Below are positions 16,901 to 25,350 of a stretch of 64,000 nt of DNA, in pieces; position 1 is the first letter of the stretch; each line of letters starts with the position of its first letter. This DNA is from Sphingobacteriales bacterium (lineage in GTDB: Bacteria; Bacteroidota; Bacteroidia; Chitinophagales; Chitinophagaceae), in contig RXJG01000004.1 in NCBI GenBank assembly GCA_003963365.1, forward strand, positions 904,898 to 968,897, written 5' to 3'. Position numbers and translations under genes: made by a program. The notes beneath the pieces were generated by a model. It ran no database searches. It was not told where the DNA came from and was given only the letters and a program-made list of their open reading frames with translations.

Positions 16901-17491
16901 ATGTCACGTCCGGTTCAATATAATGTAACGCCTATACCTGCAGATATTAATAATAGTCTGCAAGTGGCACCCATGCCCAAGGGACATAGTGGTGAAGGTT
17001 TCTTTGCTACCAAACTGGAAAGTGTAGTTGGTTTGGCCCGTGCTAATTCAATATGGCCTTTACCTTTTGCAACTTCCTGCTGTGGTATTGAATTTATGGC
17101 TACCATGGGTTCGCATTATGATTTGGCAAGATTTGGAAGTGAAAGGGTAGGATTCTCTCCCCGCCAGTGTGATTTGTTAATGGTGATGGGAACCATTGCA
17201 AAAAAGATGGGTCCGGTATTGAAGCAGGTATATCTGCAAATGGCAGAGCCAAGATGGGTGATTGCTGTGGGAGCCTGTGCTTCTTCCGGTGGCATATTTG
17301 ATACTTACAGTGTGCTACAGGGAATTGACCAGGTTATTCCGGTAGATGTATATGTACCGGGTTGCCCGCCAAGACCAGAAGCCATTATTGATGGAGTAAT
17401 ACGTATACAGGAATTAATTCATAACGAACCATTGAGAAGAAGGAACAGTGAGCATTACAAAGCCTTATTAGAAAGTTACGGAATACAATAA
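16901..17491 (+). CDS. nuoB: NADH-quinone oxidoreductase subunit B
   Basis: This 196-residue peripheral subunit carries the terminal 4Fe-4S cluster N2, which passes electrons to quinone. The expected ligands are C60-C61 (TSCCGIEFM), C126 (GACASSGG) and C155 (VPGCPPRPE). Length and motif order are normal. Residues 1-30 form a short N-terminal extension before the conserved core. Confidence 0.97.
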   Translation: MSRPVQYNVTPIPADINNSLQVAPMPKGHSGEGFFATKLESVVGLARANSIWPLPFATSCCGIEFMATMGSHYDLARFGSERVGFSPRQCDLLMVMGTIAKKMGPVLKQVYLQMAEPRWVIAVGACASSGGIFDTYSVLQGIDQVIPVDVYVPGCPPRPEAIIDGVIRIQELIHNEPLRRRNSEHYKALLESYGIQ

Positions 17492-17566
17492 TTTGAAAAT
17501 TTGAAGATGTACTGATGTGAAAATAAAATCCATTACCAAATCTTCAAATCATCAAATCTTCAAATT
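17490..17566. repeat. Inverted-word spacer nuoB-nuoC
   Basis: Left arm 17490-17508 (AATTTGAAAATTTGAAGAT) and right arm 17548-17566 (ATCATCAAATCTTCAAATT) are reverse complements at 17 of 19 positions, with a roughly 40-nt loop containing further copies of the same words. Confidence 0.75.
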
Positions 17567-17569
17567 AAA

Positions 17570-18085
17570 ATGTTGACAAACGAACAGATAAAGAATAAGC
17601 TGATTGAAAAGTTTGGTGATGTACTCACTGATTTTTCTGAGCCCTATGGCATGCTCACTTTTGAAGCACCAAAGGATTTGAATTTAAAAGTGATGCAGTT
17701 CCTTTACGATGATGCTGAACTGGGTTTTCAATTCTTAACTGATTTGCAGGCGGTACATTATCCGCATGATAAAGGAAGGGAATTGGCCGTGGTTTATCAC
17801 CTGCACAATTTGAAAGATAATGTTCGCATCCGTTTCAAAGTATTTACCAGCATTGAACAACCGGATGTATTTACCGCTACTAAATTATATGAAGCGGCTA
17901 ACTGGATGGAAAGAGAAACGTATGATTTCTTTGGCGTGAATTTTATTGGTCATCCTAATTTGAAGAGAGTGTTGAATGTAGATGAGATGGATTATTTCCC
18001 GATGCGAAAGGAATTTCCATTGGAAGACCAGACAAGAGTGGATAAGGATGATGAGATGTTTGGAAGGGGCGGAAGTTTTAATTAG
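17570..18085 (+). CDS. nuoC: NADH-quinone oxidoreductase subunit C
   Basis: This 171-residue peripheral subunit (30 kDa type) carries the family signature ERETYDFFGVNFIGHPNLKRVL, followed by MRKEFPLE. It is separate from nuoD, unlike the fused nuoCD of E. coli. It supports assembly of the quinone-site module with NuoD and NuoB. Confidence 0.95.
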   Translation: MLTNEQIKNKLIEKFGDVLTDFSEPYGMLTFEAPKDLNLKVMQFLYDDAELGFQFLTDLQAVHYPHDKGRELAVVYHLHNLKDNVRIRFKVFTSIEQPDVFTATKLYEAANWMERETYDFFGVNFIGHPNLKRVLNVDEMDYFPMRKEFPLEDQTRVDKDDEMFGRGGSFN

Positions 18086-18213
18086 AAGATTTGAAGATGT
18101 GAAGATGTGATGATGAGTAGGGATAAGAACGATGAAGTGAGTGACACAACAACAGATGAACAGAGTGATAGAGTTGACTTAAAAATATTTATTAAACTAA
18201 CAACAGGACATTA
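18086..18213. repeat. Partial spacer nuoC-nuoD
   Basis: It begins with GAAGATTTGAAGATGTGAAGATGTGATGATG, the left-arm words of neighbouring spacers, but the right part lacks clear complements. It looks like an eroded or one-armed copy. Confidence 0.5.
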
Positions 18214-19446
18214 ATGTCTGACGTACTGCATCCTCATATAAAACTACCGGACGGTTCAATAGAAAAACAAACCACTACCTTGAACCTTGGACCAACACAC
18301 CCCGCTACACATGGTGTGTTTCAGAATATCCTTGAATTAGATGGTGAACGAATTGTGAGTGCCGAACCAACTGTTGGTTATATCCACCGGGCATTTGAAA
18401 AATTAGCGGAGCGTCGTCCTTTATACCAGATTACTCCATTAACTGACAGGTTGAACTATTGCTCATCACCCATTAATAATATGGGATGGCATTTGACCTG
18501 CGAAAAATTATTGGATGTTAAAACTCCTAAACGGGTTGATTATTTGCGCATCATCATTATGGAGCTGGCCCGTATTGCCGATCATTTGATTTGTAATTCT
18601 ATTGTGGGAGTTGATACAGGTGCCTACACCGGCTTCCTGTATGTAATGCAATACCGTGAATTAATTTACGAGATATATGAAGAAGTATGTGGTTCCCGCC
18701 TTACAACTAATATTGGGCGTATTGGTGGTTTTGAACGCAATTTCACAAATACAGCGTTTGAGAAACTCGAAAAATTCTTAAAGGAATATCCCAAAGTATT
18801 ACAGGAATTTGAAAACCTGTTTACCCGCAACCGTATTTTTATGGAACGTACGATTGCCTGCGGACCCATCAGTGCAGAAAGAGCATTGAATTATGGATTC
18901 ACCGGACCAAATCTTCGTGCAGCCGGTGTGGATTATGATGTTCGGGTGCATTCACCTTATTCTTCATACGAAGATTTTCAATTTGAAATTCCTGTTGGTA
19001 CTACCGGTGATTGTTATGACAGGTATTTAGTGCGTAACCAGGAAATGTGGCAATCATTAAGCATACTTGAACAGGCGTATAAAAAAGTGCAGGAGTTCAA
19101 AGGTGCGGAAGCAGAAGTATATCATGCCGATGCTCCTGAATATTATTTGCCGGAGAAGCAGGATGTGTATACCAAGATGGAAGCGCTGATATGGCACTTC
19201 AAAATCATCATGGGTGAAACGGAAATTCCTAAAGGTGAAGTTTATCATAGTGTGGAAGGTGCGAATGGTGAGTTAGGTTTTTATTTGATTAGTGATGGTG
19301 GACGTACACCCTATCGTTTGCATTTCCGCAGGCCATGCTTTATTTACTACCAGGCTTACCCTGAAATAGTAAAAGGAGCGATGCTGAGTGATGCGATTGT
19401 TACATTGAGTAGTTTGAATTTGATTGCAGGGGAGATGGACGCTTAA
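18214..19446 (+). CDS. nuoD: NADH-quinone oxidoreductase subunit D
   Basis: The 410-residue 49-kDa-type subunit holds the quinone-binding pocket opposite NuoB. Recognisable segments are LNLGPTHPATHGVFQNILELDGE, VGYIHRAFEKLAE, GWHLTCEKLLDV and the C-terminal DAIVTLSSLNLIAGEMDA. It is related to the large subunit of NiFe hydrogenases but lacks the Ni-binding cysteines, as is normal for NuoD. Confidence 0.97.
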   Translation: MSDVLHPHIKLPDGSIEKQTTTLNLGPTHPATHGVFQNILELDGERIVSAEPTVGYIHRAFEKLAERRPLYQITPLTDRLNYCSSPINNMGWHLTCEKLLDVKTPKRVDYLRIIIMELARIADHLICNSIVGVDTGAYTGFLYVMQYRELIYEIYEEVCGSRLTTNIGRIGGFERNFTNTAFEKLEKFLKEYPKVLQEFENLFTRNRIFMERTIACGPISAERALNYGFTGPNLRAAGVDYDVRVHSPYSSYEDFQFEIPVGTTGDCYDRYLVRNQEMWQSLSILEQAYKKVQEFKGAEAEVYHADAPEYYLPEKQDVYTKMEALIWHFKIIMGETEIPKGEVYHSVEGANGELGFYLISDGGRTPYRLHFRRPCFIYYQAYPEIVKGAMLSDAIVTLSSLNLIAGEMDA

Positions 19447-19521
19447 AATTATGTTGAATGTTAAATGATGAATGTTGAATGAAAACCAAATTCAATACTT
19501 ATCATTCAAAATTTAAAATAG
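19447..19521. repeat. Inverted-word spacer nuoD-nuoE (TTGAATG class)
   Basis: ATGTTGAATGTTAAATGATG and ATGTTGAATG on the left face ATTCAATACTTATCATTCAAAATT on the right. The architecture is as in other spacers, but the word set differs (TTGAATG rather than TTTGAAGATG). Confidence 0.6.
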
Positions 19522-20022
19522 ATGGCTCAGTTTTCTGACAAGAAATTAGAAGAAGTTAAAAACATTATTGCCCGTTATCCTGACGGTAAGCAGAAGAGTG
19601 CGTTGTTGCCGGTATTGCATTTGGCGCAACAGGAGTTTGGCGGATGGCTGAGCAGTGAAGCGATGGATTATGTAGCTTCTTTATTAAATATTGAACCGAT
19701 TGAAGTGTATGAAGTAGCTACTTTTTACAGCATGTATAATTTAAAGCCGGTTGGTAAATACCTGTTTGAAGTTTGTCAAACCGGGCCATGCATGATTAGT
19801 GGCAGTGATAATATTGTGGCATACATATATGAGAAACTCGGCATTAAACCCGGACAAACAACAGCAGATGGAATGTTTACATTGAAAACCGTTGAATGTT
19901 TAGGAGCGTGTGGTTATGCGCCGATGATGCAGTTGGGTAAATATTATAAAGAGCATTTGACCAAAGAAAAAGTAGATGCAATCATTGAAGAGTGCAGACG
20001 GAATGCGGTAGTTAATAATTAA
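19522..20022 (+). CDS. nuoE: NADH-quinone oxidoreductase subunit E
   Basis: The 166-residue 24-kDa-type subunit has a thioredoxin-like fold that binds the 2Fe-2S cluster N1a. Its four ligands are C85, C90 (VCQTGPC), C126 and C130 (CLGACG). Together with NuoF and NuoG it forms the NADH dehydrogenase module, so this complex I should oxidise NADH and is not a truncated ferredoxin-type complex. Confidence 0.96.
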   Translation: MAQFSDKKLEEVKNIIARYPDGKQKSALLPVLHLAQQEFGGWLSSEAMDYVASLLNIEPIEVYEVATFYSMYNLKPVGKYLFEVCQTGPCMISGSDNIVAYIYEKLGIKPGQTTADGMFTLKTVECLGACGYAPMMQLGKYYKEHLTKEKVDAIIEECRRNAVVNN

Positions 20023-20092
20023 AAATTCAAAAGTAAAAATTCAAAAATGGTAAAGATGTTTTGAATTTTGACTTTTAACTTTTGACTTTACA
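20020..20092. repeat. Inverted-word spacer nuoE-nuoF (TTTTGACTTTTG class)
   Basis: The left words AAAATTCAAAAGTAAAAATTC are mirrored by the right words TTTTGAATTTTGACTTTTAAC and TTTTGACTTT, leaving only about 10 nt in the loop. It is the apparent empty counterpart of the arms that flank the four-helix-bundle gene downstream. Confidence 0.7.
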
Positions 20093-20094
20093 GA

Positions 20095-21450
20095 ATGGGA
20101 GTAAAATTATTATTAGAAAAAGCACATGTAGAAAACATCCGCCTGTATGATGTGTACAGGAGAGAGGGAGGTTACCGCAGTGTGGAGAAGGCTTTAAAAA
20201 CTTTGAGTCCGGACCAGGTGACGGAAGAAGTAAAGAAAAGTGGTTTGCGTGGTCGTGGTGGCGCTGGTTTCCCTGCCGGTATGAAATGGAGTTTCCTGGC
20301 CAAGCCGGAAGGTGTTCCCCGTTATTTGGTGTGCAACGCCGATGAATCAGAACCCGGAACTTTCAAAGACAGGTATTTGATGGAATTCATCCCTCACCTG
20401 TTAATTGAAGGATTGATAGTTTCTTCTTATGCACTTGGCAGCAGCAGAACCTACATTTACATCCGTGGCGAATATGCCTGGATTGTTGATATATTAGAAC
20501 AAGCCATTGCGGAAGCAAAGAACAACGGCTGGCTTGGTAAAAATATTTTAGGAACCGGTTTTGATTGTGAGATTTATGTACAACGTGGCGCCGGTGCTTA
20601 TATCTGTGGTGAAGAAACAGCTTTGCTGGAATCTCTGGAAGGAAAGAGAGGTAATCCAAGAATTAAACCTCCGTTCCCGGCTGTGAAAGGTTTGTATGGT
20701 TGCCCAACAGTGGTGAACAACGTAGAAACCTTAGCGGCTGTTGTTCCCATCATCAACATGGGTGGTGAGGAATATGCAAAGATTGGTGTGGGTCGTTCAA
20801 CCGGTACTAAATTAATTTCTGCCTGTGGTAATATTAATAAACCCGGTGTTTATGAAATTGATATGACCATCAGCGTAGAAGAATTTATTTATAGTGATGA
20901 ATACTGTGGTGGTATCAGGAATGGTAAACGTTTGAAAGCTTGTATCCCCGGTGGTTCATCTGTTCCTATTCTCCCTGCTAACTTATTATTGAAAACTGCC
21001 AAAGGTGAAACCCGTTACATGAACTATGAAAGTTTAAGTGATGGTGGTTTTGCAACTGGTAGTATGATGGGTAGTGGTGGTTTTATCGTATTGGATGAAG
21101 ACCAGTGTGTGGTGAAGAATACTTACACATTAGCGAGGTTCTATCGTCATGAAAGTTGCGGACAATGTTCCCCTTGCCGTGAAGGAACTGGCTGGATGGA
21201 AAAAATATTGTTGAGTATTGAAAATGGAAAAGGTAAGATGAGTGATATTGATTTGCTGTGGGATATTCAACGCAAGATAGAAGGTAATACTATTTGTCCG
21301 TTAGGAGATGCAGCAGCATGGCCGGTAGCAGCAGCGATAAGACATTTTAGAGATGAATTTGAATGGCATGTGCTGAACCCGGATAAATGTTTGACAGAGA
21401 ATTATGGCCTGCGTCATTATGCAGACCCGATTCATGTGCCGGTAGCTTAA
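20095..21450 (+). CDS. nuoF: NADH-quinone oxidoreductase subunit F
   Basis: The 451-residue 51-kDa-type subunit binds NADH, FMN and the 4Fe-4S cluster N3. The FMN/NADH glycine-rich loop is GLRGRGGAGFPAGMKWSF. Cluster ligands are C355, C358, C361 (SCGQCSPCREG) and C401 (NTICPLGD). It is the electron entry site of complex I. Length and motifs are complete. Confidence 0.97.
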   Translation: MGVKLLLEKAHVENIRLYDVYRREGGYRSVEKALKTLSPDQVTEEVKKSGLRGRGGAGFPAGMKWSFLAKPEGVPRYLVCNADESEPGTFKDRYLMEFIPHLLIEGLIVSSYALGSSRTYIYIRGEYAWIVDILEQAIAEAKNNGWLGKNILGTGFDCEIYVQRGAGAYICGEETALLESLEGKRGNPRIKPPFPAVKGLYGCPTVVNNVETLAAVVPIINMGGEEYAKIGVGRSTGTKLISACGNINKPGVYEIDMTISVEEFIYSDEYCGGIRNGKRLKACIPGGSSVPILPANLLLKTAKGETRYMNYESLSDGGFATGSMMGSGGFIVLDEDQCVVKNTYTLARFYRHESCGQCSPCREGTGWMEKILLSIENGKGKMSDIDLLWDIQRKIEGNTICPLGDAAAWPVAAAIRHFRDEFEWHVLNPDKCLTENYGLRHYADPIHVPVA

Positions 21451-21483
21451 GTCAAAAGGCAAAAGTAAAAATTCAAAAGATAG
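21451..21483. repeat. Left inverted arm flanking the four-helix-bundle gene
   Basis: The segment consists of GTCAAAAGGCAAAAGT followed by AAAAATTCAAAAGATA. It is the imperfect reverse complement of 21892-21929 and resembles the left arm of the nuoE-nuoF spacer. Confidence 0.65.
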
Positions 21484-21873
21484 ATGATGAATATATCAGA
21501 AACTTTTGAAGTAAATGAACCAGATAAACCTTATAACATTCGTCACAGGTGTTATTACTTTGCTAAAGAAGTGATATTGTTTGTGAAGGATAGTAAATAT
21601 GATAAAGTAAATAGTTCTTTATTTGAACAATTGGTAAGAAGTGCAACCTCCGTTGGAGCAAATGTTATTGAAGGGAAAGCTGGGAGTTCCAAAAAAGACT
21701 GGATGAAGTTTTATACGATTGCACTGAAATCATCAAATGAAACTAAATATTGGCTCTGTTTAATCAGGGATACAATGGAAGTTTCAAATGTAAAAGTTCA
21801 GGATTTAATTAGTGAAGCGGATGAGATTTCAAAAATCATTGCTTCCATTATTATAAACGCTAATAAAGTTTGA
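21484..21873 (+). CDS. Four-helix-bundle protein of the 23S rRNA intervening-sequence (S23/TIGR02436) family
   Basis: The 129-residue, all-helical protein has the family core QLVRSATSVGANVIEG and, further on, FYTIALKSSNETKYWL. Relatives are encoded inside intervening sequences of 23S rRNA genes in some bacteria and are structurally akin to Avd of diversity-generating retroelements. Their biochemical role is not settled. Here the gene sits inside the nuo operon between nuoF and nuoG, bounded by inverted AT-rich arms (21451-21483 and 21892-21929). It has no known role in complex I and is best viewed as an insertion. Codons are intact, so it is probably expressed with the operon. Confidence 0.88.
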   Translation: MMNISETFEVNEPDKPYNIRHRCYYFAKEVILFVKDSKYDKVNSSLFEQLVRSATSVGANVIEGKAGSSKKDWMKFYTIALKSSNETKYWLCLIRDTMEVSNVKVQDLISEADEISKIIASIIINANKV

Positions 21874-21891
21874 ATTTCAATCAGTCAATAT

Positions 21892-21929
21892 ATTTTGACT
21901 TTTGATTTTTGACTTTTGAATTATAATTC
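21892..21929. repeat. Right inverted arm flanking the four-helix-bundle gene
   Basis: The words TTTTGACTTTTGATTTTTG and ACTTTTGAATT complement the left arm at 21451-21483 with a few indels. The arm ends at the nuoG start codon. Confidence 0.65.
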
Positions 21930-23042
21930 ATGGCTGAAGAAAAGAAATTATTTAAAGTAACAATCGACAACATCACCATTGAAGTGGAGCCAGGAACGTC
22001 TATCCTGAATGCGGCCCGCAAAATTGGTGGTGATGTGGTGCCTCCGGCAATGTGCTATTACAGCAAGCTGAAAGATAGTGGTGGTAAATGCCGTACATGT
22101 TTGGTGAGAGTGGCTGCCGGTTCAACTGCCGATCCAAGACCGATGCCTAAGTTGGTTGCTTCCTGCCGCACCAATGTAATGGATGGTATGATTGTAGAAA
22201 ATATTACCAGTCCTGCGGTACAGGAAGCAAGAAAAGGTGTGGTGGAATTTTTATTAATCAATCATCCGTTAGATTGCCCTATCTGCGACCAGGCTGGTGA
22301 ATGTCATTTGCAGGATTTGAGTTACGAGCATGGTGCAGAAAGTACCCGTTATGAATTCAACAGAAGAACATTTAAGAAACACGATCTTGGTCCATATATT
22401 CAGTTACACATGACCCGTTGCATTCTTTGTTACCGTTGTGTGTTTACTGCTGACCAGGTTACCAATAAACGGGTGCATGGTGTGTTAGACAGAGGTGATC
22501 ATTCAGAGATTGCTACATACATTGAAAAGAATTTGAATAATGATTTTATCGGTAATGTAATTGATGTTTGTCCGGTTGGTGCTTTAACTGATAAAACATT
22601 CCGTTTTAAAAATCGTGTGTGGTTTACCAAGCCTGTAGATGCACATCGTAACTGTGATAAATGCTGTGGTGAAGTGCAATTGTGGATGCGTGGAGATGAA
22701 GTGTTTCGTGTAACTGCCCGTAAAGATGAGTATGGTGAAATTAAAGACAGCAGTAAAGGTAGTACCGGATGGATTTGTAATGAATGCCGCTTTGAAAAGA
22801 AAAATGCAAGCGATTGGGTGATTGAAGGATTATCAAATATTAGTCGTCATTCGGTTATTTCACAAGGGAAATATCCCGGGTTAGTGAAGCCAAATGAAAC
22901 AGTAGTGGAAGTGATGAACGGGCATGCACCCAGACTGATGATGAATATTCACAGTGTGAGCGAAGTAAACAAACCTGAAATTGAATTAAGTAAAATAGCC
23001 GGACCGGCGCATTCATCTGATTTTAATTCAAACAACGCATAA
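21930..23042 (+). CDS. nuoG: NADH-quinone oxidoreductase subunit G, short form
   Basis: Only the N-terminal iron-sulfur part of the 75-kDa subunit is present (370 residues; E. coli NuoG is about 900). In order: a 2Fe-2S ferredoxin domain (MCYYSKLKDSGGKCRTC), the His/Cys 4Fe-4S site (HPLDCPICDQAGECHLQDL), a ferredoxin-like 4Fe-4S site (CILCYRC...DVCPVGAL) and the start of the molybdopterin-type Fe4S4 domain (NCDKCCGEVQ...WICNEC). The large molybdopterin-fold domain is missing. The gene ends 1 bp before nuoH and the frame is clean, so this is a natural short form and not a frameshift. Confidence 0.94.
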   Translation: MAEEKKLFKVTIDNITIEVEPGTSILNAARKIGGDVVPPAMCYYSKLKDSGGKCRTCLVRVAAGSTADPRPMPKLVASCRTNVMDGMIVENITSPAVQEARKGVVEFLLINHPLDCPICDQAGECHLQDLSYEHGAESTRYEFNRRTFKKHDLGPYIQLHMTRCILCYRCVFTADQVTNKRVHGVLDRGDHSEIATYIEKNLNNDFIGNVIDVCPVGALTDKTFRFKNRVWFTKPVDAHRNCDKCCGEVQLWMRGDEVFRVTARKDEYGEIKDSSKGSTGWICNECRFEKKNASDWVIEGLSNISRHSVISQGKYPGLVKPNETVVEVMNGHAPRLMMNIHSVSEVNKPEIELSKIAGPAHSSDFNSNNA

Positions 23043-23043
23043 C

Positions 23044-24087
23044 ATGTTATTAGCAATAGACTGGTTATTGATTATAGAAAAATTTATACTGATTGTAGTA
23101 GTGGTGCTGGTGGCACTGGGTATTGCTATGTACAGTACATGGGCAGAACGTAAAGTGGCAGCCGTTATGCAGGACAGGAGAGGGCCAAACCGTGCAGGCC
23201 CATTCGGTTTGTTCCAGCCTTTAGCGGATGGATTAAAATTGTTTTTTAAGGAAGAGATTATTCCCAATACGTCTAATAAGTTTTTATTTGTGCTCGGGCC
23301 CATGTTAGCCATGATGACAGCCATGTTAACCAGCGCTGTTATTCCATGGGGTGGAAAGTTTGAAATTGCCGGAAGGACAATTGATTTGCAAATTGCTGAT
23401 GTAAACATTGGTATACTGTTCGTGTTTGGTGTAGTGAGTTTGGGTGTATATGGAATTATGATTGGCGGATGGGCCAGTAATAATAAGTTTTCATTAATGG
23501 CTGCACTCCGTGCTGCTTCGCAAATGATTTCTTATGAACTGGCGATGGGTATCTCCATTATCGCTTTAATGTTCATCACCGGTTCTTTAAGGTTGAGTGT
23601 GATTGTTGAACAGCAAATGAATCATACCTGGAATATTATTTATCAACCAATCGGGTTCCTGGTATTCTTTATTTGTGCTCTGGCTGAGTGTAATCGTACG
23701 CCTTTTGATTTAGCAGAAGCAGAAAACGAATTGAACTTCGGTTATCACCAGGAATATTCATCTATGAAGCTGGGCTTTTATCTTTTTGCTGAATACATCA
23801 ACATGTTTATCAGTGGTGTGATAATGTCAACATTATTCTTTGGTGGTTATGATATTCCTTTTATAAATGAAGCGGCTTATGGAAATGTATGGTGGATTAC
23901 GTTGCTGGGAGTAGGGGCATTGTTTACAAAAGCCATCATCTTTGTTTTGATATTCATGTGGATTCGCTGGACCATTCCACGTTTTCGTTATGACCAGCTG
24001 ATGAATTTAGGCTGGAAGGCATTATTACCGCTGGCATTGGTTAATATGCTGATAACAGCAGCGGTAGTATTGTGGTTGAATAAGTAA
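23044..24087 (+). CDS. nuoH: NADH-quinone oxidoreductase subunit H
   Basis: This 347-residue membrane subunit (ND1 type) has about eight to nine helices. Signature segments are AERKVAAVMQDRRGPNRAGPFGLFQPLADGLKLFFKEE and the quinone-cavity loop LAECNRTPFDLAEAENELNFGYHQEYS with its acidic cluster. It forms the quinone entry tunnel and the first link to the proton channels. Its start is 1 bp after the nuoG stop. Confidence 0.97.
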   Translation: MLLAIDWLLIIEKFILIVVVVLVALGIAMYSTWAERKVAAVMQDRRGPNRAGPFGLFQPLADGLKLFFKEEIIPNTSNKFLFVLGPMLAMMTAMLTSAVIPWGGKFEIAGRTIDLQIADVNIGILFVFGVVSLGVYGIMIGGWASNNKFSLMAALRAASQMISYELAMGISIIALMFITGSLRLSVIVEQQMNHTWNIIYQPIGFLVFFICALAECNRTPFDLAEAENELNFGYHQEYSSMKLGFYLFAEYINMFISGVIMSTLFFGGYDIPFINEAAYGNVWWITLLGVGALFTKAIIFVLIFMWIRWTIPRFRYDQLMNLGWKALLPLALVNMLITAAVVLWLNK

Positions 24088-24129
24088 AGACCGGAGTCGT
24101 AAGTCGTAGTGAAATGGTAAATAGTGTAA

Positions 24130-24195
24130 AATAAAAAATGTTCCATAGGAACATCTGGTGGGTAGAAATAAAATAAAAAAATTTCCGTAAAGGAA
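24130..24195. repeat. Bipartite hairpin repeat in the nuoH-nuoI gap
   Basis: Hairpin 1 is ATGTTCC-ATA-GGAACAT. It is followed by the core TGGTGGGTAGAAA, an A-rich run, and hairpin 2 (AATTTCCGTAAAGGAATT). The two GTTCC/GGAAC-type hairpins around a GGTAGAAA core resemble dispersed repeats I recall from other Bacteroidota genomes. Only one copy is in this window. Confidence 0.6.
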
Positions 24196-24202
24196 TTAAA
24201 AT

Positions 24203-24745
24203 ATGCCAACATTAACATCAAGAGCAAAACAGGTAGACAGAAGGCCAATGTCATTGGCAGAGAAGCTCTATTTGCCGGCAATTTTTAAAGGCATGGCCAT
24301 AACAATGATTCACGTTTTTAAAAAGAAAGCAACCATCAATTATCCTGAGCAGAAGCGTCCGTTTAGCCCGGTGTTTCGTGGTTTACATATTTTAAACCGT
24401 GATGAAGAAGGCCGTGAACGTTGTACAGCTTGTGGATTGTGTGCAGTGGCTTGTCCTGCAGAAGCGATAACGATGGAGGGTGCAGAAAGACAACCCGGTG
24501 AAGAACATTTATACAGAGAAGAAAAATATGCAGCTAAATATGAAATCAATATGCTGCGTTGTATATTCTGTGGTTTGTGCGAAGAAGCTTGTCCGAAGGA
24601 TGCAATTTATTTAAGTGAAACATTTGCGCCATCTAATTTTAACAGGGCAAGTTTCATTTATGGTAAAGAGGAATTAAGAATTCCGCATCCGAAAGAAGAC
24701 CCTGAAGGATATAAGAAAGCATTGGGGAACCGTGCAAAAAAATAA
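24203..24745 (+). CDS. nuoI: NADH-quinone oxidoreductase subunit I
   Basis: The 180-residue ferredoxin-like subunit carries clusters N6a and N6b. The two ligand sets CTACGLCAVACPAEAI and CIFCGLCEEACPKDAI are complete. An amphipathic N-terminal helix anchors it to the membrane arm, and it relays electrons from NuoG to NuoB. The upstream gap of 115 bp holds a bipartite hairpin repeat. Confidence 0.97.
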   Translation: MPTLTSRAKQVDRRPMSLAEKLYLPAIFKGMAITMIHVFKKKATINYPEQKRPFSPVFRGLHILNRDEEGRERCTACGLCAVACPAEAITMEGAERQPGEEHLYREEKYAAKYEINMLRCIFCGLCEEACPKDAIYLSETFAPSNFNRASFIYGKEELRIPHPKEDPEGYKKALGNRAKK

Positions 24746-24779
24746 ATACAATAATTGGATATAAAAGATTAACTGCTAC

Positions 24780-25277
24780 ATGAACGTTACAGAAATATTG
24801 TTTTGGATTTTGAGTGCTTTAGCTATTGCCAGTGCATTAATGGTGGTGCTGAGCAAGAACCCGGTGCACAGTGTGTTATGGCTCATCATGGTTTTCTTTG
24901 CTATCTCCGGTCATTATATTTTACTCAACGCTCAATTTTTATTTATTGTTAACCTGATTGTATATGCAGGTGCCATTATGGTATTGTTCCTGTTTGTAAT
25001 CATGTTGATGAATCTGAATACCGATACTGAGCCGCAGAAAAATAAATGGTTGAAAGTAGCCGGCGTTGTAGCAGGTGGTTGTTTGATGCTGGTGTTTGTG
25101 GCAGCATTAAAAAGTTCAGGCACACAACAGGTGCAGATGGGGGAGGGAAATATAGGATTGATTGAAAACCTGGGTAAAGCATTATTCAATGAATATGTGT
25201 TACCATTTGAAATAAGCAGTGTATTGTTTTTAAGTGCGATGGTAGGTGCTGTGGTGATTGGTAAAAAGGGAGATTAA
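24780..25277 (+). CDS. nuoJ: NADH-quinone oxidoreductase subunit J
   Basis: This 165-residue membrane subunit (ND6 type) has five predicted helices. The conserved segment NLIVYAGAIMVLFLFVIMLMN contains the pi-bulge helix that moves during coupling. It is 34 bp after nuoI. Length and topology are normal. Confidence 0.95.
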   Translation: MNVTEILFWILSALAIASALMVVLSKNPVHSVLWLIMVFFAISGHYILLNAQFLFIVNLIVYAGAIMVLFLFVIMLMNLNTDTEPQKNKWLKVAGVVAGGCLMLVFVAALKSSGTQQVQMGEGNIGLIENLGKALFNEYVLPFEISSVLFLSAMVGAVVIGKKGD

Positions 25278-25350
25278 ATAATTTGATGATTTGGTGATTT
25301 GAAGATGTACATTTTCAAATTTTCAAATTGAATAATTTTCAAATTGTATT
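25278..25350. repeat. Inverted-word spacer nuoJ-nuoK
   Basis: The left words AATTTGATGATTTGG and TGATTTGAAGATG face CATTTTCAAATTTTCAAATTG and TTTTCAAATTG on the right. This is the same class as the nuoB-nuoC spacer. Confidence 0.65.
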
